Assembly: GCF_028009165.1 (NCBI RefSeq)
Contig: NC_079244.1
Location: forward strand, 4,588,001-4,652,000
Direction of reading: 5' to 3'
DNA length: 64,000 nt
Source: Akanthomyces muscarius
Lineage: Eukaryota; Ascomycota; Sordariomycetes; Hypocreales; Cordycipitaceae
This document shows, in pieces, positions 11,805 through 23,081 of this stretch. Position 1 is the first letter of the stretch, and every line of letters begins with the position of its first letter. The notes beneath the pieces are model-generated. The model saw only the letters and a list, made by a program, of their open reading frames with translations, did no database searches and was not told the origin of the DNA. The position numbers were made by a program, and so were the translations under genes.

Positions 11805-13768
11805 TCGCATGATCTGCTGAGGCTGAGACTAATTTTTACAGGCGCCTGCCACCACGCCTGACATTGCCTGAGAGAGATAGGATACCTTTCTGGACATATA
11901 TTATTTCTTTTGTCTACCACAAACCACGTCTTGGAAACCAAAAAAAATACCGAAATCGGCAATCAACAGACAAAGACGAAAAAAAAATTTGAAAAAGAGA
12001 GAAAATGAAATAAGAAAGAAAAACAATTCACAAACCAGTACAAGGCAAGAAAAGAAAAGAAAAAAATGAGAAAAAAGGGCACAAAAACCCTAAAAAAAAC
12101 CCCAGAAAACCACAAAAAAAAGCCGGAATCGCCATCTCTCCTTCTCTCTCGGTATGTCGACGTGCGCAACTTTGCCGGCAAAACCACACTCGATCGAGGC
12201 AGATCTCCTACTAGGACCGACACCTCTACGCAGACTGATTTCACGCCTCGGTGCCGTTGCTCCTCTGTATCCATGATACCCATTACCTCACAGAGGCGCA
12301 ACGGGCTGCGACTGCTTTGTGTTTAATAACTGTTTGTATTACGCGCTTCGGACACGAGCTATTTGGCCCCCTCCCTTTTTTGCTTTCTCTGGAGTTGACT
12401 ACATGGCATAGCCTAGCTATTTATTTTTGGACAGTCCTTTTTGTTGGTGGTTCATTCTTTGGATTTATGGCTACTCGAAAGGGCTTGGGATGAATATACA
12501 AGGAATGGGATCATTGCACATTTTGTTTTGCTTCTTGGTCTTCAGGGATTCTTCTGCTATATAGCCTACATAGTTGGCCGTTCTTGGACTGTGTGTTTTT
12601 CCTTGCTTGAGGCGTTTGATTATCTACCTTTCTTGGTCTTCTTTTGGCATAGAGAGAGCAAGCAGAAGCTTTTTGTTTATAAATTGGGGGTTTTTTACTG
12701 CAACTTTTGCGCCATCTTCCAGGCTTACAGAAATGATTTGGCGCGCATTTTACAGAGGAATAAAACGAATTATTATAGTTTTCTTTCACTGGGCGTGTTG
12801 GAATATGTGCCAGCGAGAAGAGATATAGAGAGAGGAGGGTGGCTTGGCTGATGTCATGGAGGGTGCGGCCAGTGGTGTGAGCTGATGCGGGGTTACAACA
12901 GCGATCCGCACAGCGAGCAGCTGCGTGCGCACGGCAGCCAAATATTGGGTTAGGTATCAAAAGCCATGTTTCTCACCAAGATAGGAAGCATGGACCGTTG
13001 CTGGATTACCGAACTATGCATGCTGTTATACCCCCCTCCATTCAGCCGTCTCTTGGAAAAGGTCGGGTTCTCTAGGTGGTGGCATGTACCCAACGTCATG
13101 GGAGAACGGTGGAAGCGGGCGGTTTGGGTCGGCTCCTGTTTTTTTTTTCATGGGCACCTGAGCCCTCCAGTTGCTGGTGGGTAGCTGGCGCTGGAGAAAT
13201 GGCTTGGGCCTATGGCAGCCCCGCCATTAGCATTCATGACCAGTCAAGAAAGAATACGGTGCAGAAAGAAGCCGCCGCCCACATGCGCATCGTCTGGCCC
13301 GCCCCCGGCTTTTACCGACTAAATCAACCCGGATGGATGAGCGGGCGGCAGCACCACCACTACAGACTTCTGCATCCTTCACCAACGCGACGACGACATT
13401 AAAAAACGAGCGGCACACGGCATCATCGCTGGCTGGCCATTTGAAACAATAGCGACAAATATAAAGAAAAAGGGAACACGCGCGACCCCGGCAACTTTGA
13501 ATCCCACGCGACACTTGGAGGTGGAAACAGCTTCGCAGAAGATAGCAACGAGCACACGACAAGCACCCACACAGTCCTCATTTTCCACCCGATCACGACG
13601 AAGGTGGTAACACCTCGGCTTCTTTCTTTGCCTTCTATCTTGCTCTCTATATCCGCTAGAGGCAAGGTGCCGCGGTCTCTTGAGCGTGCCCTGTGACGCG
13701 CCCGACGACGACGACATCATCACCACCCCCGACCCCGCCAATAGACACACACATACACATCGCCGACG
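11805..13768. other. Intergenic region, purine- and T-rich tracts
   Basis: An A-rich/purine tract (about 11940-12120) follows the gene at 9558, probably 3' UTR or terminator sequence. Next comes a T-rich stretch (12.3-12.8 kb) that opens accidental hydrophobic frames. The last ~500 bp lead into the gene at 13769. No gene supported. Confidence 0.45.
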
Positions 13769-14245
13769 ATGCCTTCGCAACGCCCGTATTTCCTCTCCTC
13801 CTTCATCGCCGCCTTTCGCCAGCAAGCCCCTCCCACAAACCCGAACCAAAGCGGCAAGCAGCACAATGCCAGCAGCACATCCTCGCAGGCGCAGCAGCAG
13901 CAAGCGCCTCAACAAACGGCGTCGCCATCTACATCACCACCCGGCCCGACGGCGAGCGCCATCGCCGCCGCCGCAAGTCAGCACCACCACCACCGCCATG
14001 GCGTGACGCTGCACTCGCCGCCCAACAGCACCAGCAGCGGCGCCGTCGGCATCCCCATCCCTAGCGGAGGCGGGCGCCGCCGCGGGAGCGACTCGAGCAG
14101 CGAGGGCTTCCGGGACGCCATCGGCGCGGACAAGTGGTATATCGGTGGCCGTACGGCGACGGGCGAGGAAAAGTTCTTCAAGCTCGGCGTGGTGAGAAGG
14201 GTGCGCAGCAACGACGGGATGAGCCTGGATCGGCTGAGTCTATAA
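13769..14245 (+). CDS. Small conserved-tail protein of unknown function
   Basis: This 158-codon frame has no intron. The N-terminal ~110 residues are low-complexity (Gln, Ala, Ser, Pro and a His run), probably disordered. The C-terminal ~40 residues look constrained: DKWYIGGRT, then GEEKFFKLGVVRR, then a serine/arginine stretch ending in SLDRLSL. That arrangement (variable N-terminus, conserved basic tail) is what I would expect of a real gene rather than a chance frame, and I believe similar tails occur in other Sordariomycetes. I know no function. No signal peptide or membrane segment. Other starts are unlikely because the first Met sits directly before the hydrophobic PYFLSSFIAAF segment. 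Confidence 0.6.
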   Translation: MPSQRPYFLSSFIAAFRQQAPPTNPNQSGKQHNASSTSSQAQQQQAPQQTASPSTSPPGPTASAIAAAASQHHHHRHGVTLHSPPNSTSSGAVGIPIPSGGGRRRGSDSSSEGFRDAIGADKWYIGGRTATGEEKFFKLGVVRRVRSNDGMSLDRLSL

Positions 14246-14706
14246 GAAAAATAACAACAGCGACTGTTGCGTGCAGGGACATGTGAAAATGAAACTTGAT
14301 GAATAACGAGAGAGAAAAGGGAAAAAAAAAAGAAACAAATGGATCTTGATGACGAGGTTTACTCAGGCAGGCAAAGGGTAGGATTTTTGAGCAAGACAAA
14401 TGGCCGGCCACTCCAGAACTATTTGGTGAATTCTGGCACGTATGCACTTTTTGACTTTTCTCTTTTTTTACTGGCGTTTATGGCATGGCGTTTTTCCCGA
14501 ATCTAATCTTTTCGGCAACTTTTTATTGAATTATATATATACAGATGAGGCGACGCATAGTCATTCACGGTCTCACAAGCTCTGATAGCTTCACACGCAC
14601 AACACACACAAACAAATTTCACACCAAATCTCACACGACTCATTTCTCTACAGACATACCCGTAGAAAGAGTCTAATAGTATTACACATTAAAGCTATAA
14701 CTGCAC
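14246..14706. other. Convergent 3' intergenic region
   Basis: This lies between the rightward gene at 13769 and the leftward ALG10 gene. It contains A-rich tracts, (TA)n and a CACACA run near 14595-14615, all consistent with 3' UTRs and terminators of converging genes. No gene seen. Confidence 0.5.
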
Positions 14707-16941
14707 CTACCACATGAACCGCTGCAGTCTCCCTCCCTCTAGCACCGTCCCGTCCTCGGCCATCCACACGTACGGTTTGTATAGAAAGATATACCCCGTA
14801 ACGAGGTTGATGACCATGTGCCAGGCGCCCTCTACCCACAGCCGCATGTCGTAGCTGCTGCTCCAGCGCGCCACCGCCTCCACCGCGGCGCTGCCCTCCA
14901 GGAACCCACCGCGCAGGTGGTCCTGCAGCCGCCACGCCGGTACCATGAGCCGCCACACGATCCACGGGATGATAAAGTAGCGCGGCTCGACGAGTGGCGC
15001 TGTGATGAGCGACAGCACAGTTGCGAGCAGCCAGACAAGGCCTGTTGAGGTAGACACGGATCGTGTAGAGAGGTACAGACTGTCCTGTTCGAGATGCGCC
15101 TTGAGCGCGGCCTCGCTTGCCTGCCGTGTCTCCACCGTGGAGGCTGCTTCAGGGGACCGTGGGTAGAACGTGATGGTCTGCCGTTTGACTTTAGCTGAGG
15201 GCGTCCAGAAGGGGTAGCTAACAAAGGGTTTAGGCTGATCATCGAGTCCCGACCAACTATTGTGCCCACCAAGCGCGTCCCAGACCATCCATCGGCAGAG
15301 CGTATACGGCAGCACGAGGACGCTGCGGAGGAGGCTCCCGCGACGAATGGTGTACCGGAACACGTAAAACATGTAGTGGCGGTTGTCAGCAAGCGTGAAT
15401 GGGTGCACGACGGTGTTGAAGCGGACCACGGCGACGGAGAGCACGCCGGTGGCGGCGAGGTATACCGGCCAGAGGATCTTGGAGTGGAAGATGTGGATCG
15501 TCGCGCCGAGGAGGAGGCTATCGTTGTTGCCCTTTTCTGGTTGTGTCGAAGCGCTGCGAGAGGAGGGGCGGAAGTAGGGAACGACCATGTTGAGAAAGGA
15601 TAGGCCAGAGGGGAGGAGGAGAGGGAGCGAGAAGAAGGCAAAAAAGGGCCAGATGTAGAGCATCTGCGCGAGATGGATCGTGGCAACGTGGTTGGACTTG
15701 TCCCCGAGTACGACGCTGCCGTTCCACTGCACAAAGACGGCAAAGGACGCGAGGATGGCGAGGTACGGCCAAATCTGCCGAATCACTCGCAGAGGGTTGC
15801 AGATAGCTGCGATGCCGATGCTCAAGGCAGTAAAGATCATATCTATACATGTCAGTGCTTGCTATTTGGTCGGTATAGTAAAACGTTGACTCACCATCGG
15901 GATATGCCTTGTGGATAGGCAAGTCGTGAATGTCGCCTACCGAGTATCTCCAGGCAAAATACCGACCCTGCTCCCACAGCGTCTTCATCGCTGGCTGGTC
16001 GACCCGCTCTGGCCGCAGCGTCTTGACCGCGTGTACCGCCTCCAGGCCGCCCATGAAGACGACAACCCAAAACACATTCGTTTGGCGCATGCCCAACGCC
16101 GCCACGCCCAGCAGCACCATGCCGACGTCGCTCAGCACCGAGCTGCGATCCGCGCCAACGCGCGACAAGTGGTTTGCGAAGGCCGCGAGCACCACGCCTG
16201 TCGACAGCACGTCCGTGTAGTACAACCCGCCAAAGAAGAATATCAGGGGAAAGAGGCCAATGTTAATGGCCGTGTGTACGGCATACTGCGAAAAGGCGCG
16301 CACGCGCGCCGGCGACGAGAGGAGGCTGCTACTGCTGCTAATGGCCTCCTGCTGCCGCGCCTCGATGGCCTGCCGGCACCACAGCGCCAGGTAGCTGACG
16401 CCTAGGACGCCGATGAAGTTGACGCCGCGGAGGCTGAAGGCATCACAGACGTTGAGCTGCGGAATGTGCAGCGCCGTGGCGATTCTGTGAACAGCGACTG
16501 AGAAGAAGTATCTGGACGACAAGGTTAACATCAACGGCTTCAGAAGCAAAGGCACAGTTAACGGAGAGCCGTACAGTCCAGGAGGTGTCGTAATTTTGTC
16601 ATCCCAATCGAAGAATCTGCCCTCACAATACTTTTGCGCCTGCGGAATGTGAAAGATTTCGTCCTTGGAGCGCTAGGTTAGCTAGGTACATCTTCAAACA
16701 GGGGTAAGTATGATTTCCTCTGTAAAGTACATACAAGATAGGGCTCCGGCACCACCCTCGATACCAGTGTGAACCAAAGCCGCACCGCGCAGGTTAGAAG
16801 AATCGGCAGCCGGACGCCCCAGCGCGGCAGGTTGCTGCCGCCGATGGCGCCGGGAATGCCATTGAAGAAGACGGTAGTTAGGGCGGGCAGCAGGGCGCCG
16901 ACCACGAGGGCGACGGTGCTGCGAGCTTCCTCCTCTGCCAT
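14707..16941 (-). CDS. ALG10: Dol-P-Glc:Glc2Man9GlcNAc2-PP-Dol alpha-1,2-glucosyltransferase
   Basis: This ER membrane enzyme adds the third, terminal glucose to the lipid-linked oligosaccharide used for N-glycosylation, with dolichyl-phosphate-glucose as donor (DIE2/ALG10 family). Exons in gene order: 16941-16735, 16663-16575, 16511-15895, 15842-14707; total 682 codons and every junction is GT-AG with matching phase. Diagnostic stretches are DEIFHIPQAQKYC in exon 2, WDDKITTPPGLY across the second junction, and the C-terminal EPRYFIIPWIVWR. Many hydrophobic helices alternate with short loops, as expected for this multispanning family. The first acceptor is ambiguous: TAG at 16673 or AAG at 16664, differing by three codons. 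I prefer the second because family members read PYL/M-DEIFH directly. It lies head-to-tail with QCR10. Confidence 0.93.
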
Positions 16942-17363
16942 GATAGGACCATAGATGAATTCTGACCAAAACAGGAAATGTAAGAAATTAGTAAAGAATG
17001 GAATACTTTTGAAATATGAAGAAAGGGTATATAGATGGTCCGAGGGCAGCTTGGCGAGGCGAGCTGTGAAGCTCGGCAGCTAGCTATCCACTGCGCCTGG
17101 CTGAGAAATGACAGTGCCGTGGGAGATCCACACTGTACGCGATCTTCCAAGATCCATGTTGACGACAAACTTTACGAATACTTGCACTACTGCTTCTTCA
17201 CAGACATGATCAAAATATGAAAAGAATGCAGTTTTACAACTAGGGACTTTTTTTTAGTTTTTCATCGTAAGTGTCTATTTTGGATGATGTCTATACAAAG
17301 GGAACTAGCTCCATGCGTTGCATAGACGTTGATACAGGTCCATCTGGATGTGCGATCTTGCGC
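16942..17363. other. Intergenic region between QCR10 and ALG10
   Basis: This holds the 3' end of QCR10 and the presumed promoter of ALG10, both leftward. T-rich tracts near 17240-17270 could serve QCR10 termination. No other gene seen. Confidence 0.4.
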
Positions 17364-18234
17364 TTAGAAAGGCTACATACGGTGTTAGTATTGAGAGACT
17401 CCGCAAATACATTGTAGGGTGTAGACTGACGTTATCCTGGGGGTGGACCTCCTTCTCGTAGAACTTGGCCATGCCGGGAATCTTCTGCATCCGTTGTTAG
17501 CTCGCCGTAGGCGTTGACTGGTCAACATGTCGAGATTTCTTACGTCGAGGATATCACGCTGAATGCGGGGAATGCCAGAAGTGAAGAGAAGAGCAGCGAC
17601 ACCAGCGGCGCCGCCGAACAGGGCCAAGCGGAAAGAGCTGAGCCATAGTTAGCCACCAAGTCCTCTAGCAACGGCGTCTTGTGACGCCTGTGTTTTCGGC
17701 CATTGCTGTCGAGGGAAAGTAGGCCTCCAACATCGAATGCCATCTTCTTGGCGTTGTGCGTCGCAATCCCGGCTATTGCCGTCTTCATGTCGCCGTGCAG
17801 GAACTAGTCGTTTGTTGAATTCGCGCCTTGTGCCATTGTCTTCCTCCTCGAGAACAAAAACTTATACTTACGTGCGAAACAGAGTCTGACCGGACCAGCC
17901 GCGGAAGTTGGGCTGGAACTGGTAACTAAAAGTGAAGCGTCAGCATATCCATCTCGTCGCATGCTCCTTCGGGAAGTTGCTGGCAGAATTGCCGTTGGGT
18001 TCGGACCGCTTTGGCGCTGGCGGCTCGCAATAAAGGTTCGCCTCCATCGGAAGACTGTAGATGCGGTAGGAAACGTACTTGGGGCCGTAGGCGCTCTTGA
18101 ACTCGGCGCGGCGGAAAGGAGTCTGCCAGACAAAATGTTAGCCAGCCGGTCGGAAAGGGATTGCCGGCAGCGCCCTGGCCTGGAGCGACAAATTGCAAGC
18201 GGCGGGGGACTAATGCACATACAGCGGAGACCAT
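17364..18234 (-). CDS. QCR10: Ubiquinol-cytochrome c reductase subunit 10 (complex III)
   Basis: This is a small single-span subunit of mitochondrial complex III in the inner membrane. It was rebuilt from six exons in gene order: 18234-18223, 18122-18079, 17925-17872, 17637-17544, 17484-17431, 17372-17364. All have GT-AG introns and consistent phases, and give 88 residues. Recognition rests on the family layout: short polar N-terminus (MVSATPFRR), then QPNFRGW, one hydrophobic helix (LALFGGAAGVAALLF), then SGIPRIQRDIL, and the characteristic end HPQDNPF, whose last two residues come from the 9-nt final exon. Length matches the family (~80-90). The upstream side is shared with divergent MED4, only ~330 bp away, so the two probably share a bidirectional promoter. 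Confidence 0.9.
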
Positions 18235-18568
18235 GATGACTGAATTTGGGGGCTTGAGCCGCGAGTTCTGCTTCAATTGCCAATTGTCGAGGAAAACTGT
18301 CGAACTGGACTGGGCTGCGTGAGTTTGCTGCCGGGAAAGGCCGAGTGGTAGTGGCCTCAGGTTCTTACTGGTCGAGAGTGGTCCGCCAACCACGCACCAC
18401 AATGGTGACCCACTCAAGCTTGCAACTAGCCTCACTCTCAATGAAGTACAAGCTGCGACGCAAACTATTTCTCATTCGCAACCAGACGCCATTTTTAAAC
18501 ACCGGCAGGAGCCTGCAGCACGAAGATAGCCTTCATATATTCCTGGCATTACTTCTGTGGATCCCGCG
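18235..18568. promoter_or_regulatory. Shared divergent promoter QCR10 / MED4
   Basis: About 330 bp separate the two start codons, which point away from each other, so both core promoters must lie here. I see no clear TATA box. A short GC/AT mix and a TTTTTAAACACC stretch near 18490 sit upstream of MED4. Confidence 0.5.
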
Positions 18569-19731
18569 ATGGACAGCATTATCGATGGGCGCTTTGAGCG
18601 CCTGGAGAAGGCCCTCGCGGGCCTCATCGACTCCGTCACAAAGTACCATCCGTCGACGAGTCTGGCCGAGGAACTTATGGCTGCGGATGCGGAGCTCTCA
18701 AAGGGACTTGAGCAAGGTAAAGCTAATCCAGAACCATGGCGCAGAAACCCCCTGTTCTTAGATCCTCTGTGCCTGGATTTGGAGCACTATTGCTGACGGT
18801 TGGTACTATAGTACAAGCCCATCAAAATAATCATCTCCGAATACTCGAGCTACGGCAAGCATCCGCCAGCCTCGACACTCAAATACGCGAAACCCTCACA
18901 AGTCTCGCCAATACTCGTCGAGATATTGTCAACACACATACCACGAAATTCCCATCTAGCCCCAATTACCCCATCGCCTACAAAGAGCTGCTCAGCTATG
19001 CGCGGCGCATAAGCAAGACGACGATGCCGCCTGCGGCCACGATAAACGCATATGTTCCTCCTTCCGGCACGCAGAGCCCCATTGTCGGTGAATCACAATC
19101 GCAAGCCGTGACGCCGGGGGCTACCACCCCTGCGGCCGGCGCAGCGCCAGCCGCTGCCGCGACGCCAGCGAACGGCACCCCTCTACCGACGCAAAGCCCG
19201 GCTGCCATGAACGGCGTCGGCATACACGGCCAATCCACACAGCAATCATCCCAGCAGCAAGGCAGATCGTCGTCTGGGCCCTCGCTGCTTACAAGCCTGC
19301 CGGAGCACATGGCGCAGTACCTGAACCCGCTCTCGGGCCAGGTCTTCTTCCCATGGCCGCAGGAGGACAAGATCCGGTCCGGGTCGCTGGCATCCAACCA
19401 GATCCTTGTCGAACAGGGCATCGATCCGCGGGGCTTCGATCCTGTCGCGGAGGAGGAGCGCAAGAAGAAGGAGGAGGCAGAACGCAGGGAGCGCGAGGAG
19501 CGTGAGGCGCGCGAGCAGGAAGAGCGCGACAGAATTCTGCGCGAGGAGAGGGAAAGAGTACGACAAGAGCGCGAGCGTCAGCGAGAAAAGGAGCAAGAGG
19601 AATGGCGCAGAGCGAGCGTCGCCGCGGGCACGACAGAGGCACCGGGGACCGCAGCGCCAAAAGGCCCTGAGAAGAAGCAGTTCCAGTTCACTAACCTGGA
19701 CGATCTGGATGATGATGATGACGACGACTAG
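18569..19731 (+). CDS. MED4: Mediator of RNA polymerase II transcription subunit 4
   Basis: Middle-module subunit of the Mediator coactivator. Two exons, 18569-18716 and 18812-19731, with a 95-bp intron ending CTATAG; total 355 residues. The N-terminal segment (residues 1-50) reads MDSIIDGRFERLEKALAGLI. It is followed by QNNHLRILELRQ and a helical region to about residue 110, where YKELLSYARRISKTT matches the Med4 signature. Residues ~125-190 are Ala/Pro/Gln-rich linker. Then a conserved block occurs around LNPLSGQVFFPWPQEDKIRSGSL-like sequence, where Med4 proteins have the P-x-P-W-P-x-E-x-x-I-R motif. The C-terminus is a long charged Glu/Arg helix (about 245-300) ending in a poly-Asp tail. 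The start is the first ATG after the promoter in frame with the helix. Confidence 0.9.
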
Positions 19732-19999
19732 AAAGGACTTTTTTTTCCCCTTTCCATTTTCTTATGATTTCACAAGCGAGCGATCATGGCCATGGGTGCT
19801 AACAAGACAGGCAACGGAAAATGGCTTTTTTATTTTACAAACTGAATGATAGATAAAGAAACAAATTATTGTAACAATAGTCAATGCCGCTCTGGCCTTC
19901 ATCATGACTTGTTACCAAAGTGGTGCCCGGCTGCGTCTATACTTTACTCCACCTTTTCGCACTCAATGGAGCCCATCGCATTCGCTACGCGGGAGGTTC

Positions 20000-21988
20000 T
20001 TAATCAATCTTGATGGACTTGTAGATTCTCATGACAAACCACCAGCTGGCAAAGTATCCGATGGAACCTGCGACATGTCAATGACATTTTTTTATTTAAA
20101 TGTGGGGGCGGGGGTGAATAATCGACTTACCAGCCAGAATGAAGAAGAGGAACGATATAAGCGCGCTGTAGCCGACATACAAGACAGTGCCGGCGAACCC
20201 GCCGAGCTTGACCTTGGTGACGAGGTAGAGCAGGCAGTTGAGGAAGATGTAGCCACCGCTCATGCCGGCTGCAAGGAAGGACCGCCATTGCCAGTGGTAG
20301 TTTTCAGAGCAGAGCAGGAAGTAGGTCAGGAGGATCGTCACCGTGGCGCAGACCACCACCATGAGAGAGTAGCAGAGGAACAGGAAGCCAAACATGTAGT
20401 AGACGCGGCTGAACCAGATTGAGTTCATGATAAAGTATAGCTCGACAAAGATGGCACCAAACGGCAGCAGGCCAACAATGAGCATGCTGGGGATGGGCTT
20501 GAGGTACGTCGTCGTCGGGGGGATCTGGCGCGGGATCTGGTTGGTGCGGACGGGTGCCTCAATCTTGGCGCTGCGGAAGCCGAGCCAGGAGCCGGCGACA
20601 GAGAGGGGAATAGAGATGATGAACCAGATGGCCAGGAGCACCAGCATTGTCGTAAAGGGCACGGCACCGGACGACTGCTTAGCCCACAGGAACAGGTCCA
20701 GGAGGAAAAACGTGCCAAAGACAATGGTAGGGACGAGAAGAGGCGTCAGGCCAATGTTCAGCTTCCACTGCTCGCCGCCCATGGCCTTGTACACGCGCGC
20801 AGACACATAGCCACCAACAGAGCCGAGAATGGTGTACAGCAGAATCATGATGGTGCCGAGCGAGCCTCGGTTGGAGGGCGACAGGAAGCCGAGTAGTGCA
20901 AACACAATGGTGCTGGCGGTCATGACAAAGATCTGGACGCCGTTTCCGAGCAGGACCGAGAGCAGGAGAGGATGCGACGGGTTGCGGAAGACGTCGCCAT
21001 GCACGAGCTTCCAGCCAGAGTCCTCCTGCACACCGTCCTCCAGCACAGAGGTGCCGCTCAGATCGTCCAGGTTGATCTGGTCCAGACGGTTGTAGCGCGC
21101 AATGTCCTTCTTGAGCGTGCGCATGAGGATGGACATGACTGTCATGACGAGGATGACGACAATGATGGCCGTGTCAATGAGCCAGAACCAGTGGATCTTG
21201 GGGTCAAAGACGTGCAGGTATTTGTCCCACCGCGTGGCCCAGGCCGTCGGCGACTTTTCCCAAAAGACGCTGTAGCTGTACTTGACCTTTTGCGTGCCCG
21301 ATTCGGGCAGGATCAGATAGGGGTGTCCGGTCTTGCAGTCGGCCTCGCCAGTGTACTTTTTCGAGCTGGGCTCCACGCGCACGCCAACCACGCGGAGCTG
21401 GTTCGCGTTGCCGCCGACCTCGTGGTACTCGACAAAGATGTCGTAGTGGTTATTCAATACAACATTGCCCGCTTCGTCAAAGCCTCCCATGAAGAAGCCC
21501 GGGCTGTAAAAGGAGGTCCCCGTGAGGCGGTCCTCAATCTCCTGGCCGGCGGGCAGGCCATCGACGAGCCAATTGAGGCTGTAGCCTTCATCGATGCGCT
21601 CGCTGAGAAACTCGATCGAGTTTTCGGTGTACTCAACTTCGCACAGCGCCTTGCACGTCTCCTCCTTCTTCATTGACAGCTGAAAGGGGGACGTCATTAT
21701 CCTGTCGCCAAAGAGGATGCTGCCCAAGCTCTCCGACACGTACTCGGGCCCGCCCTCTGGCTGGCAGAAGCCGAAGCCAGGGTGGTAGTACTCAAAGGAG
21801 ACGACAGAGTGCAGGCGCGCATCTTGAGGGCCGGCAATCGGCTTGATGTTGTTGACGTGTAGGGGCACAGCATCGCCAACATTGTATGAAGTCGGAGCGA
21901 CACCTGGCAGGTAAAATGCGGAAGCGAGCTGCGGCGCGGCAAGCAAAGTCGCTAGCAGCGCCGAGGGCGCAGCTGCTGTGAAGTGCAT
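20000..21988 (-). CDS. TM9 superfamily (nonaspanin / EMP70) membrane protein
   Basis: Endosome/Golgi nine-span membrane protein of the EMP70 family, implicated in sorting and copper or cell-adhesion phenotypes in yeast and Dictyostelium. Two exons: 21988-20131 and 20067-20000; 641 residues. A cleavable signal peptide (about residues 1-24, ALLATLLAAPQLASA) precedes the luminal domain with FYLPGVAP, FEYYHPGFGFC and SESLGSILFGDRI, all typical of the family. The C-terminal half has nine hydrophobic helices. The short second exon supplies the last helix and the terminal SIKID, which contains the KxD COPI-binding signal known for TM9 proteins. Without splicing the frame would end in an unrelated tail, so the intron is well supported. 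It is divergent from LCP5, with ~1.1 kb between. Confidence 0.93.
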
Positions 21989-23081
21989 TGTCGCAATTTA
22001 TTTTCTTCGTCGTCCGGTCGGGCTATATCATGCCAAGGCGTGTATTTGGGAGATGTGCAATGCGCCGCGCGGCGGACACTTCGGTAGAGACGAGGCTATC
22101 CAGGGGTGAAACGTATCCAGGAAAGCTGTCCGAGGGACTGTCGGCTGCGGTCGCAATGTGGAAAAGACGTCGTCGGGGGGAAAAGACTAGCTTCTCGTGG
22201 AAACTACTGCTTGGTAGTCGGTTAGCGGCGCGAGACGTTGAGGATACCAGGGGAGCTTGCTGGACTAAAAGTTGCCAAGTGGTTTTTATGCGGCGACGTA
22301 GCAACGAGCCGGTGCTGTCCAAAGACAGCTGGGCAGTGCGGCGGCGACGTGACGGCCCAGTCCACTGGCTGGTAACGTCGCTGCCGCCCAGCCTGGTATA
22401 GCTTGCACGCTTACATAAGTTTCCAGGTCCAGCCTTACAGAGAGTTTATGACCGCAAATTTGGAAATAAAATATACGTAATCTGCCACTGAGTTGTTTTC
22501 AAATGGAGAATTTGCACTACATATATCATCTGGTAACTAGACTATATTTCCCTCGGTCTAAAGAATTGAGGTGGCGGACTACGTGCCCTCGACCCTGGGC
22601 CTATGCAGCCAGCCGTCTGCACATTCCTGTGATGTCCGTTTCCAGAATACAGATGCTCTGAGATCTCTGCTGTTATATTGATGGAAGTTTGCTCATAAAC
22701 GAACATCTGTGCATCGCAAGCCGAAGACCGCCACGTACACTGTTTTTAGGTCTGCTACGGGTCTTGGTTGCTGGTTCGTGTGAGGTAGACTCAGGGGAGT
22801 TTTACCGATATGAAGATCCGAGAAACTCCTCTTCTCCAAACTTAGTCACCTTTGCTACACATATATAAAAAACCCCATTCCAAGACGACGCTACACTTCG
22901 CCGTCGAGTGAATGAATAGAAGTGTGGCTTAGTCATTCCGCGCCACATTGCTGCCGTGGCACACTACAAACAACACCGGCGACAACTTTGCTGTCGCCAG
23001 CCCCGCTAAAAAGTTGAGATGGGCTTCTGCAAAAATTCAGCCAACTGCGAAATCTTCGTGCAGTTACCGACAACAACTACC
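21989..23081. promoter_or_regulatory. Divergent intergenic region TM9 / LCP5
   Basis: About 1.1 kb holding both promoters. A TATATAAAA stretch at 22862-22870 lies 212 bp before the LCP5 start and may be its core promoter or lie in its leader. The minus-strand frame 22023-22322 has no recognisable domain. No other gene seen. Confidence 0.4.

Noticed and set aside
12441..12851. 136-codon hydrophobic frame on the + strand
   Set aside because: It lies in T-rich sequence downstream of the gene at 9558. Its hydrophobicity comes from T-rich codons. No domain is recognisable and there is no promoter context.
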